Positions 15,522 to 25,132 of a stretch of DNA of 64,000 bases are shown here, in pieces. The DNA comes from an uncultured Desulfobacter sp. (GTDB taxonomy: Bacteria; Desulfobacterota; Desulfobacteria; Desulfobacterales; Desulfobacteraceae), in contig NZ_OY762614.1 of NCBI RefSeq assembly GCF_963666145.1, forward strand, positions 682,001 through 746,000. Reading direction: 5' to 3'. A model generated the notes under the pieces. That model worked only from the letters and a program-made list of their open reading frames with translations. It was not told where the DNA came from and ran no database searches. The position numbers were made by a program, and so were the translations under genes. Each line of letters begins with the position of its first letter. The stretch's first letter is position 1.

Positions 15522-16694
15522 ATGGAGTCCGTTTTAAAAAAAGATCGTTGCGGGGACATATTAAAGTTTTCTGTCCCTGAAATTTTTTTCGGCAGAAAAA
15601 GCATTGGATACGCCGGTCTGAGCGCCAAACGCATGGGAGCAGAAAAAATATTTCTGGTCTCTGATCCAGGCCTTGAAAAATCCGGATGGGTGGAACAATT
15701 ACTTGATATTTTGGCCCAGGAAAAACTCAACTGGGTCTATTATTCCGATATAGACTCCAACCCAAGGGACTGGCAGATCCAGCAGGGTGCAGAGCTGTAC
15801 AAAGAAGAAAATTGTGATGTTGTCATGGCCATCGGCGGAGGCAGTCCCATGGATGCGGCAAAGGGCATTGCGCTTGTGGCCAGCAACGGCGGCCGGGTGA
15901 ACGATTATGAAGGGGCCAACCAGATCCGAGATCCCCTGCCGCCCATGATATTTATCCCGTCAACCGCCAGCAGCGGATCGGACATTTCCCAGTTTGCCAT
16001 TATCACGGATATGGAGCGCCGTGTGAAAATGTCCATCATCAGCCGGACCCTTGTGCCCAATATTTCCATCATTGATCCGGAACTGTTAACCACCAAATCC
16101 AGGGGACTTATCATTGCCGCGGCCCTGGATGCCCTGTCCCATGCCGTCGAAGCCCATGTTTCCCGGATTGCCTCTCCCATGACCGAAGTGCACTCCCTCA
16201 AAGCCATTGAACTGATTTTCCACCATCTGCCCAAAGCTCTTGAGACCCGTTCCATCCACCACCTTGAAAAACTGAGCATGGCCGGAACCTCTGCGGCAAT
16301 GGCCTTCAGCAACGCCAGTCTGGGCATGGACCATGCGCTGGCCCACTCCCTGGGCGGTGTGCTGGATACGGTCCACGGCATCATCCATCCCATTCTTCTG
16401 CCCCAGGTCATGCGGTTCAACCTTGAATCCAGTACCGACAAAATTGCCCAGATCGGCCAGGTGATTTTAGGCAAGGCCCTTGCAACCCCCGAAGAGACCG
16501 CTCTGGCAGGCATTGAAAGATTGGAAGAGTATTTTAAAAGTCTTAAGGTTTCAACAAAACTAAGGGATATCGTACCGGACCGGTCCAAACTGCAAAGCGT
16601 CTGCGAGATGGCGGCCCTGGACACCTGCCTGCTGAGCAACCCAAGAAGCGCCAGTGTCCAGCAGATGCTTGAAATATGTGAAAAGGTGTGGTGA
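15522..16694 (+). CDS. Iron-containing alcohol dehydrogenase
   Basis: 390 aa from ATG 15522. Group III Fe-ADH: VVMAIGGGSPMDAAKGIAL is the NAD-binding segment, PSTASSGSDIS lies near the nicotinamide, and the metal ligands fall in DALSHAVEAHVS, ASLGMDHALAHSLGG and VHGIIHPILLP. Oxidises an alcohol or reduces an aldehyde with NAD(P). Its stop TGA shares bases with the ATG of the histidine kinase gene (TGATG at 16692-16696), so enzyme, sensor and regulator are one operon. A second Fe-ADH, facing the operon, is at 19498-20664. Confidence 0.9.
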   Translation: MESVLKKDRCGDILKFSVPEIFFGRKSIGYAGLSAKRMGAEKIFLVSDPGLEKSGWVEQLLDILAQEKLNWVYYSDIDSNPRDWQIQQGAELYKEENCDVVMAIGGGSPMDAAKGIALVASNGGRVNDYEGANQIRDPLPPMIFIPSTASSGSDISQFAIITDMERRVKMSIISRTLVPNISIIDPELLTTKSRGLIIAAALDALSHAVEAHVSRIASPMTEVHSLKAIELIFHHLPKALETRSIHHLEKLSMAGTSAAMAFSNASLGMDHALAHSLGGVLDTVHGIIHPILLPQVMRFNLESSTDKIAQIGQVILGKALATPEETALAGIERLEEYFKSLKVSTKLRDIVPDRSKLQSVCEMAALDTCLLSNPRSASVQQMLEICEKVW

Positions 16695-17908
16695 TGAGAA
16701 AAACGACCCTTGATGACATTATCGGCCTGAAGTATACCAAACTGGGGTTTTTCCCAGAAGCCAAGCACAAAATGACCCAGCTTAAGGCCGCCAACATTAG
16801 GCTTGAACGTAAAAGTCAAAAACTTCAGGCCATTTTAGACGGCATTTCCGATGTCATGGTCATCCTGTCCCTGAATTACACGATCATTACGGTAAACCGA
16901 CTTTTCTCAGAGGTGTTTGAGTGTGACCGGCCCGAAAGAAAGACCTGCTATGAACTTTTCATGAATCGAACCTCACCCTGCCCGGACTGCCCGGTGAAAG
17001 AGTCTCTGGAAAACGGTCAGGTCTGTCGCAAAACCCGAATTTATCTGATCAAGGATAAAAAACGGCAGTTTGAAGTTTCAGTCTCCCCCATGACGGACAT
17101 CCATGGAAAAATATTTAGATTTATTCTTCTCATGCGCGATGTGACCCGGGAAAAAGAGTATCAGGAAAGTTATTATTATTCCACGAAAATGGCCACCGTA
17201 GGGTTGCTTGCAGCCGGCGTGGCCCACGAGATCAACAACCCGCTAACATCCATCTACGGATTTTCAGAAGGTCTGAAACGGCGTCTGCCCAGACTCAAGT
17301 CAAGCCTTGAAAACAGTCCCGGGACAGAAGACCTCGTCGCCGATTTTGAGGAATATATCGATACGATCATCACCGAGTGCAACCGGTGCCGGGATATCGT
17401 AAAAAACCTGTTGACCTTCAGCCCGAGAAAACGCATTGATTTTTCCCGGGTGGACCTCAATGATATGGTCACCGATGTGATCAAACTGCTCCATTTCCGC
17501 CTCAGACAGGAGGCCGGGGTGACCATCGAGATGGACCTGCCTTCCGACATACCCAAAATCAACGGCAATGCCCCGGAGATCAAACAGGTGCTGCTCAACA
17601 TTGTATGCAATGCCATTGATGCGGTTGAAGGCAAGGGGCGCCTGAACATCTATGTCAAGGTCAGAAAAAAGTGGCTCGTGCTCTCTGTGGCGGACAACGG
17701 ATATGGTATTTCCGATGAAGATATGAAACGGCTGTTTGACCCATTTTTTACCACCAAACCGCCCGGGAAGGGAACCGGCATCGGCCTGTCCACCTGCTAT
17801 AACATTATCCAGCAACACCAGGGAAAAATATTAGTTGAAAGTGAGCCCGACAAGGGAAGCGTGTTCCATATCTGCTTTCCCCTGGAGGATAAAGATACAG
17901 ATGAATAA
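16694..17908 (+). CDS. PAS-domain sensor histidine kinase
   Basis: 404 aa with no membrane segment, so cytoplasmic. A PAS domain (about residues 45-155) carries the cysteine-rich [17 protein letters not shown] often seen in sulfate reducers, which could bind a cofactor or sense redox state. HisKA follows with the phospho-His block [13 protein letters not shown], then HATPase_c with [18 protein letters not shown] and [11 protein letters not shown]. NtrB/ZraS-type architecture. It is translationally coupled to the Fe-ADH before it and overlaps the sigma54 response regulator by 8 bp; the two should form a phosphorelay pair. Confidence 0.9.
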   Translation: MRKTTLDDIIGLKYTKLGFFPEAKHKMTQLKAANIRLERKSQKLQAILDGISDVMVILSLNYTIITVNRLFSEVFECDRPERKTCYELFMNRTSPCPDCPVKESLENGQVCRKTRIYLIKDKKRQFEVSVSPMTDIHGKIFRFILLMRDVTREKEYQESYYYSTKMATVGLLAAGVAHEINNPLTSIYGFSEGLKRRLPRLKSSLENSPGTEDLVADFEEYIDTIITECNRCRDIVKNLLTFSPRKRIDFSRVDLNDMVTDVIKLLHFRLRQEAGVTIEMDLPSDIPKINGNAPEIKQVLLNIVCNAIDAVEGKGRLNIYVKVRKKWLVLSVADNGYGISDEDMKRLFDPFFTTKPPGKGTGIGLSTCYNIIQQHQGKILVESEPDKGSVFHICFPLEDKDTDE

Positions 17909-19256
17909 ATCCGAAGACCAAATTAATGTGCTTGTGGTGGATGATGAAAAACACATCCGCAGACTGCTGGAAAAGGAACTGTCTACGCCCCGGCGCCGGA
18001 TTACAACGGCCGGTAATGCCCAGGCGGCTCTCAGCGCCGTTCAAAAGACCCGGTTTGACGTCATTATTCTGGATATCATGCTGCCCGACGGCAACGGCAT
18101 TGAATTGATGGCCCGTTTCCAGGAAGAGATCCTGGCCGTCCAGATCATTTTGATCACCGGTTACGCCGATGTGGATGATGCGGTAATGTCCATGAAGGCC
18201 GGTGCCTGCGACTATATCACCAAGCCCTTTGACCTGGACCGGCTGGAACAGGTGGTTGAAACGGCATTTCAAAGGGGCTTGGGCTATAAAAGAGAACTGA
18301 TACGCCACCAGGGATCCCAGGCCACGGACGCAAGTTTTGAAGACCACATGATCGGGCATTCCAAGGCCATGGATGAAATCCGTTTTCTGATCCGCAAGGC
18401 GGCCCCCACAAATGTTCCGATTCTGATCACAGGGGAGAGCGGCACCGGGAAAAATGTCATTGCAAGACAACTTCACGCCCAGAGCCAGAGAAGCCATATT
18501 CCCATGCTCACCAAAAATTGTGCAACCCTCCAGGAAGAGTTGATGCGAAGCGAACTTTTCGGCTATTGCAAAGGCGCTTTTACCGGGGCGGAAGCCTCCA
18601 GGGAAGGCCTGCTGAGCATGGCCGATAAAGGAACCCTTTTCCTGGACGAAATCGGGGATCTTTCCGTGGGGGTCCAGGCCTCCCTGTTAAGGGTCATGGA
18701 AAACCAGACCTTCCGTCCTGTGGGAGACAAAAATGAAACCCGGGTTAATATCCGGTTTATCTTTGCCACCAACCGGGAACTTAAAAAAGCGGTTGCCGAA
18801 GGAGAATTCAACCAGGCGCTGTTTCACCGGCTTAACGTATTTACCATCAACACCCTGCCCCTGCGCAAGCGCAAGGAAGAGATCCCCGTGCTGGTGGAGC
18901 ATTTTATAGGAAAACTGAAACCCAACTGCAAAATCTCAAAAAATGCCATGAACCTGCTTATGGCCTATGACTGGCCGGGCAATGTCAGGGAACTGCACAA
19001 TGTCATTGAGCGCGGGATTATTCTTTCGGACAACATGGTGATCACAGAGCGCTGCCTGCCCCTTGAGCTGTTGGACACCTCAAACCGGGACGATGATGGT
19101 GAAGATGCACCGTTGTTTGCTTCATTAAAAGATGTTGAGAAAAAACATATTCTGGCGGTGATGGACCATGTGGATAACAACCGGTCCAAGGCGGCGGAGT
19201 TATTGGGAATCAGCAGAAAAACCCTGTATCGAAAATTAGCCGATATCCCCGAATAA
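17901..19256 (+). CDS. Sigma54-dependent response regulator (NtrC/ZraR type)
   Basis: 451 aa from ATG 17901. Receiver domain (about residues 8-122; phospho-Asp in VIILDIMLPDGNG), AAA+ domain with Walker A GESGTGKN and the sigma54-contact loop GAFTGA, then a Fis-type helix-turn-helix (NNRSKAAELLGISRKTLYRKL). It activates sigma54 promoters in response to the upstream kinase. The best target in view is the -24/-12 site before the convergent Fe-ADH gene at 19498-20664. Confidence 0.93.
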   Translation: MNKSEDQINVLVVDDEKHIRRLLEKELSTPRRRITTAGNAQAALSAVQKTRFDVIILDIMLPDGNGIELMARFQEEILAVQIILITGYADVDDAVMSMKAGACDYITKPFDLDRLEQVVETAFQRGLGYKRELIRHQGSQATDASFEDHMIGHSKAMDEIRFLIRKAAPTNVPILITGESGTGKNVIARQLHAQSQRSHIPMLTKNCATLQEELMRSELFGYCKGAFTGAEASREGLLSMADKGTLFLDEIGDLSVGVQASLLRVMENQTFRPVGDKNETRVNIRFIFATNRELKKAVAEGEFNQALFHRLNVFTINTLPLRKRKEEIPVLVEHFIGKLKPNCKISKNAMNLLMAYDWPGNVRELHNVIERGIILSDNMVITERCLPLELLDTSNRDDDGEDAPLFASLKDVEKKHILAVMDHVDNNRSKAAELLGISRKTLYRKLADIPE

Positions 19257-19399
19257 GCACAGATCGATATCTAAAAATTCTTGATTCTATTTTCAGCCAT
19301 TTTTTGTAGGGGCAATCCCCCTGTGGTTGCCATTGTCGGCAGACCGGGACCTGCCCCCCAACAACGGCCGCCGTTAGAACCAGTCCCTCCAAAAAACAA

Positions 19400-19433
19400 C
19401 CCGGCCATTATCAATTTAATGATAATGGCCGGG
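19400..19433 (-). terminator. Terminator of the second Fe-ADH gene
   Basis: CCCGGCCATTATC (19400-19412) pairs perfectly with GATAATGGCCGGG (19421-19433). The minus strand then reads TTGTTTTTTGG. It lies between convergent genes and may also slow transcription of the regulator operon from the other side. Confidence 0.82.
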
Positions 19434-19497
19434 ACATTGTTAATTTAAACCATCAACAATGGTGCATTCTAAGATAGGATATAAGTGTATCTATTAA

Positions 19498-20664
19498 TTA
19501 GAGCGCGTTTGTATAGATCTGGATTACGTCGTCCAGGGTCGGACGTCTGGGGTTGGTTGCACCGCAAGCATCTTTCTGGGCGTTTTCAGCCATGATTTTC
19601 AGATCTTCTTTCTTAACACCAAGCTGGGTCAGGTCAGAAGGAATTCCAACGTCTTTAGACAGGGTCTGGATGGCCGTCAATGCACGTTCAGCAGCTTCTC
19701 TGGCAGAAAGACCTTCGATATTTTCTCCAAGGGCTACAGCAATGTCTGCGTAGCGGTCAAGCTTGGCAATCAAGTTGTAGCGGGAAACATGGGGAAGAAG
19801 GATAGCGTTGCAAACACCATGGGGAAGGTTGTAGAACCCGCCCAACTGGTGAGCCATTGCATGAACATGGCCAAGGCTTGCATTGTTGAATGCCATACCT
19901 GCAAGGTACTCGGCATAGGCCATTTTATCTCTGGCAACAATATCCGCACCATTGGCAACAGCAGGTCTAAGGTATTCGGAGATCAACTCAATGGACTTGA
20001 TGGCGCAAGCGTCGGTAATTGGAGTTGCGATGGTAGAAACATATGCTTCTACGGAGTGAGTCAACGCGTCCATACCGGTAGCAGCTGTCAGGAAGCTGGG
20101 CATACCCATCATCAGCAGCGGGTCATTGATGGCGATGGCAGGTGTTACACGCCAGTCAACGATGGCCATTTTTACTTTTCTGCTGGTGTCTGTGATGATG
20201 CAGAAACGGGTCATCTCAGAGGCGGTACCTGCAGTGGTGTTGATGGCGATAAAAGGAGGCATGGCCTGGGTAGACTTATCAACGCCTTCGTAGTCGTGGA
20301 TGGTTCCGCCATTGGTAGCAACAAGGCCGATGCCTTTACCACAGTCATGGGAGCTGCCGCCACCCAGGGTGATGATCATGTCGCAGCCGCTCTTCTGGTA
20401 AAGCGCAAGACCTTCTTCAACGTTTTTGTCGGTGGGATTGGGCACTGTATCATCGTAGACTACAGCTTCTGCTCCCATTTCTGCTTTGAGCAAATCACAG
20501 ATCTGGGCGGTGATTCCAGCTGCGGTAATACCCTTATCAGCGACAATGAAAGGTTTGCAGACCCCGAGGCTTTTCATCTGGGCGCAAATTTGTTTGTGGG
20601 CACCAACGCCCATGAGGGTAACTGTGGGAATGTAAAATCCGAAAACTGCTTCTCCGTTTGACAT
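19498..20664 (-). CDS. Iron-containing alcohol dehydrogenase
   Basis: 388 aa, group III Fe-ADH close to the NAD-dependent ethanol and butanol dehydrogenases of sulfate reducers. NAD site MIITLGGGSSHDCGKGIGL; TTAGTASEMTRF; metal ligands in DALTHSVEAYVS and HVHAMAHQLGGFYNLPHGVCNAILLPH. Ribosome site AAAGGAG precedes ATG 20664. A sigma54-type promoter lies 77 bp upstream and the sigma54 activator operon ends opposite it, suggesting that alcohol-responsive expression is controlled by that regulator (inference). Very high conservation suggests a main catabolic enzyme. Confidence 0.93.
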   Translation of the reverse strand: MSNGEAVFGFYIPTVTLMGVGAHKQICAQMKSLGVCKPFIVADKGITAAGITAQICDLLKAEMGAEAVVYDDTVPNPTDKNVEEGLALYQKSGCDMIITLGGGSSHDCGKGIGLVATNGGTIHDYEGVDKSTQAMPPFIAINTTAGTASEMTRFCIITDTSRKVKMAIVDWRVTPAIAINDPLLMMGMPSFLTAATGMDALTHSVEAYVSTIATPITDACAIKSIELISEYLRPAVANGADIVARDKMAYAEYLAGMAFNNASLGHVHAMAHQLGGFYNLPHGVCNAILLPHVSRYNLIAKLDRYADIAVALGENIEGLSAREAAERALTAIQTLSKDVGIPSDLTQLGVKKEDLKIMAENAQKDACGATNPRRPTLDDVIQIYTNAL

Positions 20665-20740
20665 TTGAATCTCCTTTATTAGGTTTGTTTCAAAAAGTTC
20701 ATGTTAAAATGCACAATCTCAACAACTGTCCTGGTATAAG

Positions 20741-20756
20741 AGCAATATCGAGACCA
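20741..20756 (-). promoter_or_regulatory. Candidate sigma54 promoter of the Fe-ADH gene
   Basis: The minus strand reads TGGTCTCGATATTGCT, matching the sigma54 consensus TGG-N9-TTGCW with the required 10-bp gap between GG and GC. It lies 77 bp before the ATG at 20664, with the rest of the 320-bp gap (20665-20985) free of genes and AT-rich, giving room for enhancer sites. Confidence 0.6.
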
Positions 20757-20985
20757 TAAAGGCAGATTCAAATCATTTAAATTTATGGTTCCGTCATAAC
20801 CTCCTTTATTTCAATCGTTTAATTTTTATTTTTTTTTCTATTTTGCAAAATTTATTTATGTTCCATGGCGTAAATTTTTTTTAAAAAGTGTAGCAGGTTG
20901 ACCCGGGCACCCCACCCGATGGGTCAAAAGGAAACATGGCGTTTATATCGATGGCATACCCATTGCTGTGCCCCTATTGATCCTA

Positions 20986-23739
20986 TTAATCACCCCCACC
21001 AACTGATTCTTCCCGCAGTTTTTCAAGACCTGCAACAACAGTCTTTAGTTCGGAAAGCAGCGTTTCAAGCAGTTCTTCCTCATGCCCGGTTGCATTCTTT
21101 ACGGCCAACTCCAGCGCAGAGGCGGATTGGTAAATATGTTTCATTCCAAGGTTACCGGCCACGCCTTTCAACGTATGGGCGGCAATGCCGGCAGCCTGGG
21201 AATCACCGTTTTTCAATACATTTTTAAAGGTTTCATGAAAATCGGCATAGGTATCAAAAAATTTTAAAAGCAGTTTTTTATAGAGTGCGACATTATTTTG
21301 CACAATCTTTAAGCCGGCCGCCATATCAATACCTGGACACTCGGGCAGACCGGAGCCTTGGCGGTCCACCTGTTTGAAAATTTCAGGCGTATCTTGAACG
21401 CATACCCCTGGAACGATCCATTTGGCCATGGTCACAAACATTTTGGAAACATCAAGGGGCTTGCTGATATAATCGGTCATCCCGGCATCAAGGCTTTTTT
21501 GACGGTCATCGGCCATGGCATGGGCCGTCATTGCAATAACGGGCAGTTTTTCATATTCAGCTTTCTGCCGAATAATTTTCGTGGCGGCATACCCGTCCAT
21601 GACAGGCATCTGACAGTCCATCAAAACGCCGTCATACGGATTGATTTCAAGCAGCGCCAACGCTTGTTGCCCGTTAACCGCGCAATCCACAGCGATACCG
21701 TTATTGGTCAGCAGCTCAGTTGCAAGCTCCTGATTAATTTTATTATCTTCGACCAGCAGGACTTTAGCGCCCCGCAGTTTATTCACCGCCGCCTCAATAT
21801 TTTCAGCATCCTTATCATTGAAACTCAACGCAACAGCCTCATGGCCCATGGCCACCAGAACGGCATTGTACAACTGGCAAGGGGTAATGGGTTTGGCAAG
21901 AAATCCGGCCAGATTAAGTTTCTCAGCAGCTTTAGGCACAGCCACTCGATCGTAAGCCGACATGATGATGATCTTGGGTATGTGCCCAAGCCCGATATGA
22001 CGTTGAATCACCCCGGCAGTCTCAATACCGTCCATACCCGGCATACGCCAATCCATGAGAACAAGATCACAGGGGTCACTTTGATCCATTTCTTTCAAGA
22101 TACGAATAGCCGTCTCACCACAGTCAGCCTGGCTCACCGTCCATTGGAAGTGGTCAAGCTGCCGACTCAGGATGTCACGGGCCGTCTCATTGTCATCAAC
22201 AATCAAGATGTTCATACTGTCAGGGTGCCCGGCATCAATAGGACGGCTCGGTTGCTGTTGTGTCTGCCTGCCGAACCGGGCCGTAAAATAAAAAGTACTG
22301 CCGGCCCCGGGGGTGCTGTCAACCCATATCTCTCCGCCCATCATCTCCGTCAACTGTTTGGATATCACCAGCCCGAGCCCTGTCCCTCCGTACTTTCGGG
22401 TGATTGAACTGTCTGCCTGACTGAACGGCTGAAACAAATTCTCCTGCTCTTCTTGGGTCATCCCGATACCGGAATCCTGCACCGAAAACCGAAGTTTAAT
22501 ATCATCTTCGGTCTCTTCTTCTATGGAAATCGAAACCACCACCTCTCCCCCGGGCTTGGTGAACTTAACAGCATTATTGCACAAATTCAGCAAAATCTGG
22601 CCGACCCTCAGGGGATCTCCCACAAGTGCCACAGGGGTCTGCGGATTGATCTGATACATCAGTTCCAGCCCCTTTTCACCGGACTTGAGGCCAATGATGT
22701 TTAAAAGGTTCACCATTACATCCTCAAGACTGAAATCAATGATTTCCAGGTTCATTTTCCCAGACTCAATTTTGGAAAAATCGAGGATATCGTTCAAGAT
22801 GCCCAGCAGCAACTCTGCCGACTGATTAACCTTTGAAATGTAATTTTTGGTTCTCTTGTCCACGGCCGTCTGCAAGGCAAGACCGGACATGCCGATGATG
22901 GCGTTCATCGGCGTTCGGATCTCATGACTCATATTGGCAAGGAACTCACTTTTTATTCTATTGGCAGCATCCGCATGGGCCTTGGCTTTCTTCAGCGTTT
23001 GGGCTGCGTGTTCAAGTTCCCTGTTTTTCTGGTTCATTTTCAGGTCGTGTGTGTCTCGAAAATGATTTAACAGATAAAAGAGAACCAGCCCGACTACGAG
23101 AACAATGATATGGATCAATTTAAAGTTGTTGCTGGAAAGCTGGATGGCTTGTATATATTCTTTTGCCGGGACTGTGATACTGATACCGCCTCGCACCTCT
23201 CCAAGTTTGTACCCCTGCTTTGCATGGCATTTTAAACAGGCCTGTTTCACGGGAAGGGGCGCCATATATCTAAATTGAGAGCTCTCTTCAAAAACGGCAA
23301 AAACTTCTTTTTCCCCATTCTTAAAACGATGCAACGCCTTTTTTTCCCAGTCATCTCCCTTATTGTCAGGCCGAATGGGCTTTAGGCTGGTGATGTGATA
23401 ATGAACCCTATTTTCCTGTTCAGCTATTTCGGCAATCTGGCGGGTCATAAAGGCGGGATTAATCTTGGTCAGATGCACGCCCGTTAAGGTGGTCACATCA
23501 CGATCGTCTATATCCAGATATGGGTTGGGTTGTGTTTCTTGGGTTATGGGCACATAGACACCGCCATGTCTGGCGTTCCACAGACGGGTGATTTCAATTT
23601 CGGCAAAAAAGGAACGCCCGACATTCAACAAAGACTGGTTGACACTTTTTTCGGTGGTTTTGAGATTCCAAAAAAGAGAAAAACCAATGGCGCTGATCCA
23701 AAACCCGGCAGTTAACAGCATATAGATTTTACGTTTCAT
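20986..23739 (-). CDS. Hybrid sensor histidine kinase with haem-type DUF3365 sensor
   Basis: 917 aa. Order: N-terminal helix (7-24); periplasmic DUF3365/Tll0287-like sensor with a c-type haem motif CLKCHAK (about residue 175) followed by [12 protein letters not shown]; second helix (203-225); coiled linker; HisKA ([20 protein letters not shown]); HATPase; two receivers ([10 protein letters not shown] and [11 protein letters not shown]); HPt ([14 protein letters not shown]). The haem suggests sensing of redox state or a small ligand such as NO or CO outside the cytoplasm. It is a full phosphorelay chain in one protein; the output protein is unknown. The response regulator at 24480-25082, which lacks a DNA-binding domain, is a neighbour. 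Confidence 0.88.
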   Translation of the reverse strand: MKRKIYMLLTAGFWISAIGFSLFWNLKTTEKSVNQSLLNVGRSFFAEIEITRLWNARHGGVYVPITQETQPNPYLDIDDRDVTTLTGVHLTKINPAFMTRQIAEIAEQENRVHYHITSLKPIRPDNKGDDWEKKALHRFKNGEKEVFAVFEESSQFRYMAPLPVKQACLKCHAKQGYKLGEVRGGISITVPAKEYIQAIQLSSNNFKLIHIIVLVVGLVLFYLLNHFRDTHDLKMNQKNRELEHAAQTLKKAKAHADAANRIKSEFLANMSHEIRTPMNAIIGMSGLALQTAVDKRTKNYISKVNQSAELLLGILNDILDFSKIESGKMNLEIIDFSLEDVMVNLLNIIGLKSGEKGLELMYQINPQTPVALVGDPLRVGQILLNLCNNAVKFTKPGGEVVVSISIEEETEDDIKLRFSVQDSGIGMTQEEQENLFQPFSQADSSITRKYGGTGLGLVISKQLTEMMGGEIWVDSTPGAGSTFYFTARFGRQTQQQPSRPIDAGHPDSMNILIVDDNETARDILSRQLDHFQWTVSQADCGETAIRILKEMDQSDPCDLVLMDWRMPGMDGIETAGVIQRHIGLGHIPKIIIMSAYDRVAVPKAAEKLNLAGFLAKPITPCQLYNAVLVAMGHEAVALSFNDKDAENIEAAVNKLRGAKVLLVEDNKINQELATELLTNNGIAVDCAVNGQQALALLEINPYDGVLMDCQMPVMDGYAATKIIRQKAEYEKLPVIAMTAHAMADDRQKSLDAGMTDYISKPLDVSKMFVTMAKWIVPGVCVQDTPEIFKQVDRQGSGLPECPGIDMAAGLKIVQNNVALYKKLLLKFFDTYADFHETFKNVLKNGDSQAAGIAAHTLKGVAGNLGMKHIYQSASALELAVKNATGHEEELLETLLSELKTVVAGLEKLREESVGGGD

Positions 23740-23844
23740 TGAATTAGCTTCCCTTTATAAATAAAGTCTACAGCAAGCTATTGGGGGGGGATAGAACTCA
23801 ACCCATGGCTGTTATCTTGGCAACCAAACAAGCCTGTTATTGAT

Positions 23845-24438
23845 TTACCCGATATCTGGATAATAATGATCCAGGCACCGACTGCAGATGCCATGGGAAA
23901 TATTGCCAATACCCTTTTTCAGAAGGGAGGGCACCCACAGCCATCTGTCCTCGCCATTGGGATCCTTAACTTTCCTGCAATTCATGCACTGCACAATCAT
24001 ACCGTCATTGTTTACAAATTGCTTGCTGAACGCTAAGCTTTCTTCATGATGCGGACACTCTTTAACCAGATGATGAGATATGACAAGCCCCCCTTGATTC
24101 ATAAGCGGATAAGCGTTTAACCTAAATATCCTCAATCGTTGTTCGGATGAGCATTCATAATTGAATCCGAACATTTTATTTAACGCAATTGCCTTACGGT
24201 ATTTTCGTCTCATAAAACTTTTTAAAGGCTCTTCGCCGACGTCAGCAATGCATGCACCTAAATCATATGTTTGTGTTATGTTCTCTCCACCGTTGGCCAG
24301 GGCAAACATTTGCCAGGCTCTGTTATACGCTTTCAGCTTCAGTTCAGCGTCCACTATATAAATAATGTCCTTGCTGTTTTTAATGGACTTCAAATCCATG
24401 TGGGCTATCTGCGTTTCAAACCCAGAGTCAATAATCAT
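23845..24438 (-). CDS. PAS-like protein with C-terminal four-cysteine module
   Basis: 197 aa from ATG 24438, which follows CAGGAAAAAG; a TTG at 24483 overlapping the previous stop is an alternative. The first half looks like a PAS domain (DIIYIVDAELKLKAYNRAW). The C-terminus has CMNCRKVKDPNG, a W-rich stretch, then SHGICSRCLDHYYPD. The two cysteine pairs plus His suggest a small metal-binding knuckle. The neighbouring response regulator ends in the same module, so they probably share a partner or ligand. No kinase or output domain is present. It follows the regulator gene by about 40 bp. Confidence 0.7.
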   Translation of the reverse strand: MIIDSGFETQIAHMDLKSIKNSKDIIYIVDAELKLKAYNRAWQMFALANGGENITQTYDLGACIADVGEEPLKSFMRRKYRKAIALNKMFGFNYECSSEQRLRIFRLNAYPLMNQGGLVISHHLVKECPHHEESLAFSKQFVNNDGMIVQCMNCRKVKDPNGEDRWLWVPSLLKKGIGNISHGICSRCLDHYYPDIG

Positions 24439-24479
24439 ATTAGCTTTTTCCTGACGGTCATAGGGCAACGGCAAACCTA

Positions 24480-25082
24480 TCAACTGCTTTGATCATCATA
24501 TATGTCCAGATCGGGATAATGTTTTTCTGCGCATTCATTACAGATACTGTGACTGAACTGTGCTTCCGAATGATTGTCTATATACGCCTCGAGCTGGTTC
24601 CAATAGCCTTTGTCATCACGAATTTTTTTACAATACATGCATATGGGTAAAAGCCCGCTCAATTTTTTGACCTGGGATAACGCCTCCTTGAGTTCAGCCA
24701 TGGTTTTGTGCAGTTTAATATGCAGATCAACCCTGGCCTTTGCAATGATCGGATCCAGCGGCTTTTGTATAAAATCCACGGCACCTGCCTGGAACCCCCG
24801 GGCCGCATCTTGGGTTTCAGTAACCGCCGTTACGAAAATGACGGGGATATGCGCTGTCTTTTCATCGGCTTTCAGCCTTCTGCAAACGTCATATCCGTCG
24901 ATACCCGGCATCATAATATCAAGTAAGATCAAATCCGGTACAGTTTTGCCCTTGACTGCCTTAAGGGCCTGCTCCCCATCTTTAGCAGCCATAATCTTAT
25001 ATGTGTCGCGCAAGAATTCGTTCAGCACTCTAATATTTTGCCGCTCATCATCTACGATCAAAATACAGCTTTGTTTATCCAT
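24480..25082 (-). CDS. Response regulator with C-terminal four-cysteine module
   Basis: 200 aa. The receiver domain covers residues 5-125 (ILIVDDERQN, phospho-Asp in DLILLDIMMPGIDGYD, VTAVTE, KPLDP). A coiled linker leads to ICMYCKKIRDDKGYWNQLEAY and FSHSICNECAEKHYPD. This CxxCKKIRDD...SH-x-ICxxC...YPD tail occurs widely at the ends of environmental sensor proteins, but its role is not established; a zinc or iron site is likely from the cysteines. No DNA-binding or enzymatic output domain. It lies between two hybrid kinases. Confidence 0.85.
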   Translation of the reverse strand: MDKQSCILIVDDERQNIRVLNEFLRDTYKIMAAKDGEQALKAVKGKTVPDLILLDIMMPGIDGYDVCRRLKADEKTAHIPVIFVTAVTETQDAARGFQAGAVDFIQKPLDPIIAKARVDLHIKLHKTMAELKEALSQVKKLSGLLPICMYCKKIRDDKGYWNQLEAYIDNHSEAQFSHSICNECAEKHYPDLDIYDDQSS

Positions 25083-25132
25083 TTTTTCTCCGTTTATTTC
25101 GTGGCGACCTGATGTTCAGCAAGAGATGAGAA

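Noticed and set aside
20898..20927. Stem TTGACCC/GGGTCAA as a terminator of the hybrid kinase gene
   Set aside because: Only 7 bp with a 16-base loop and no T run on the needed strand.
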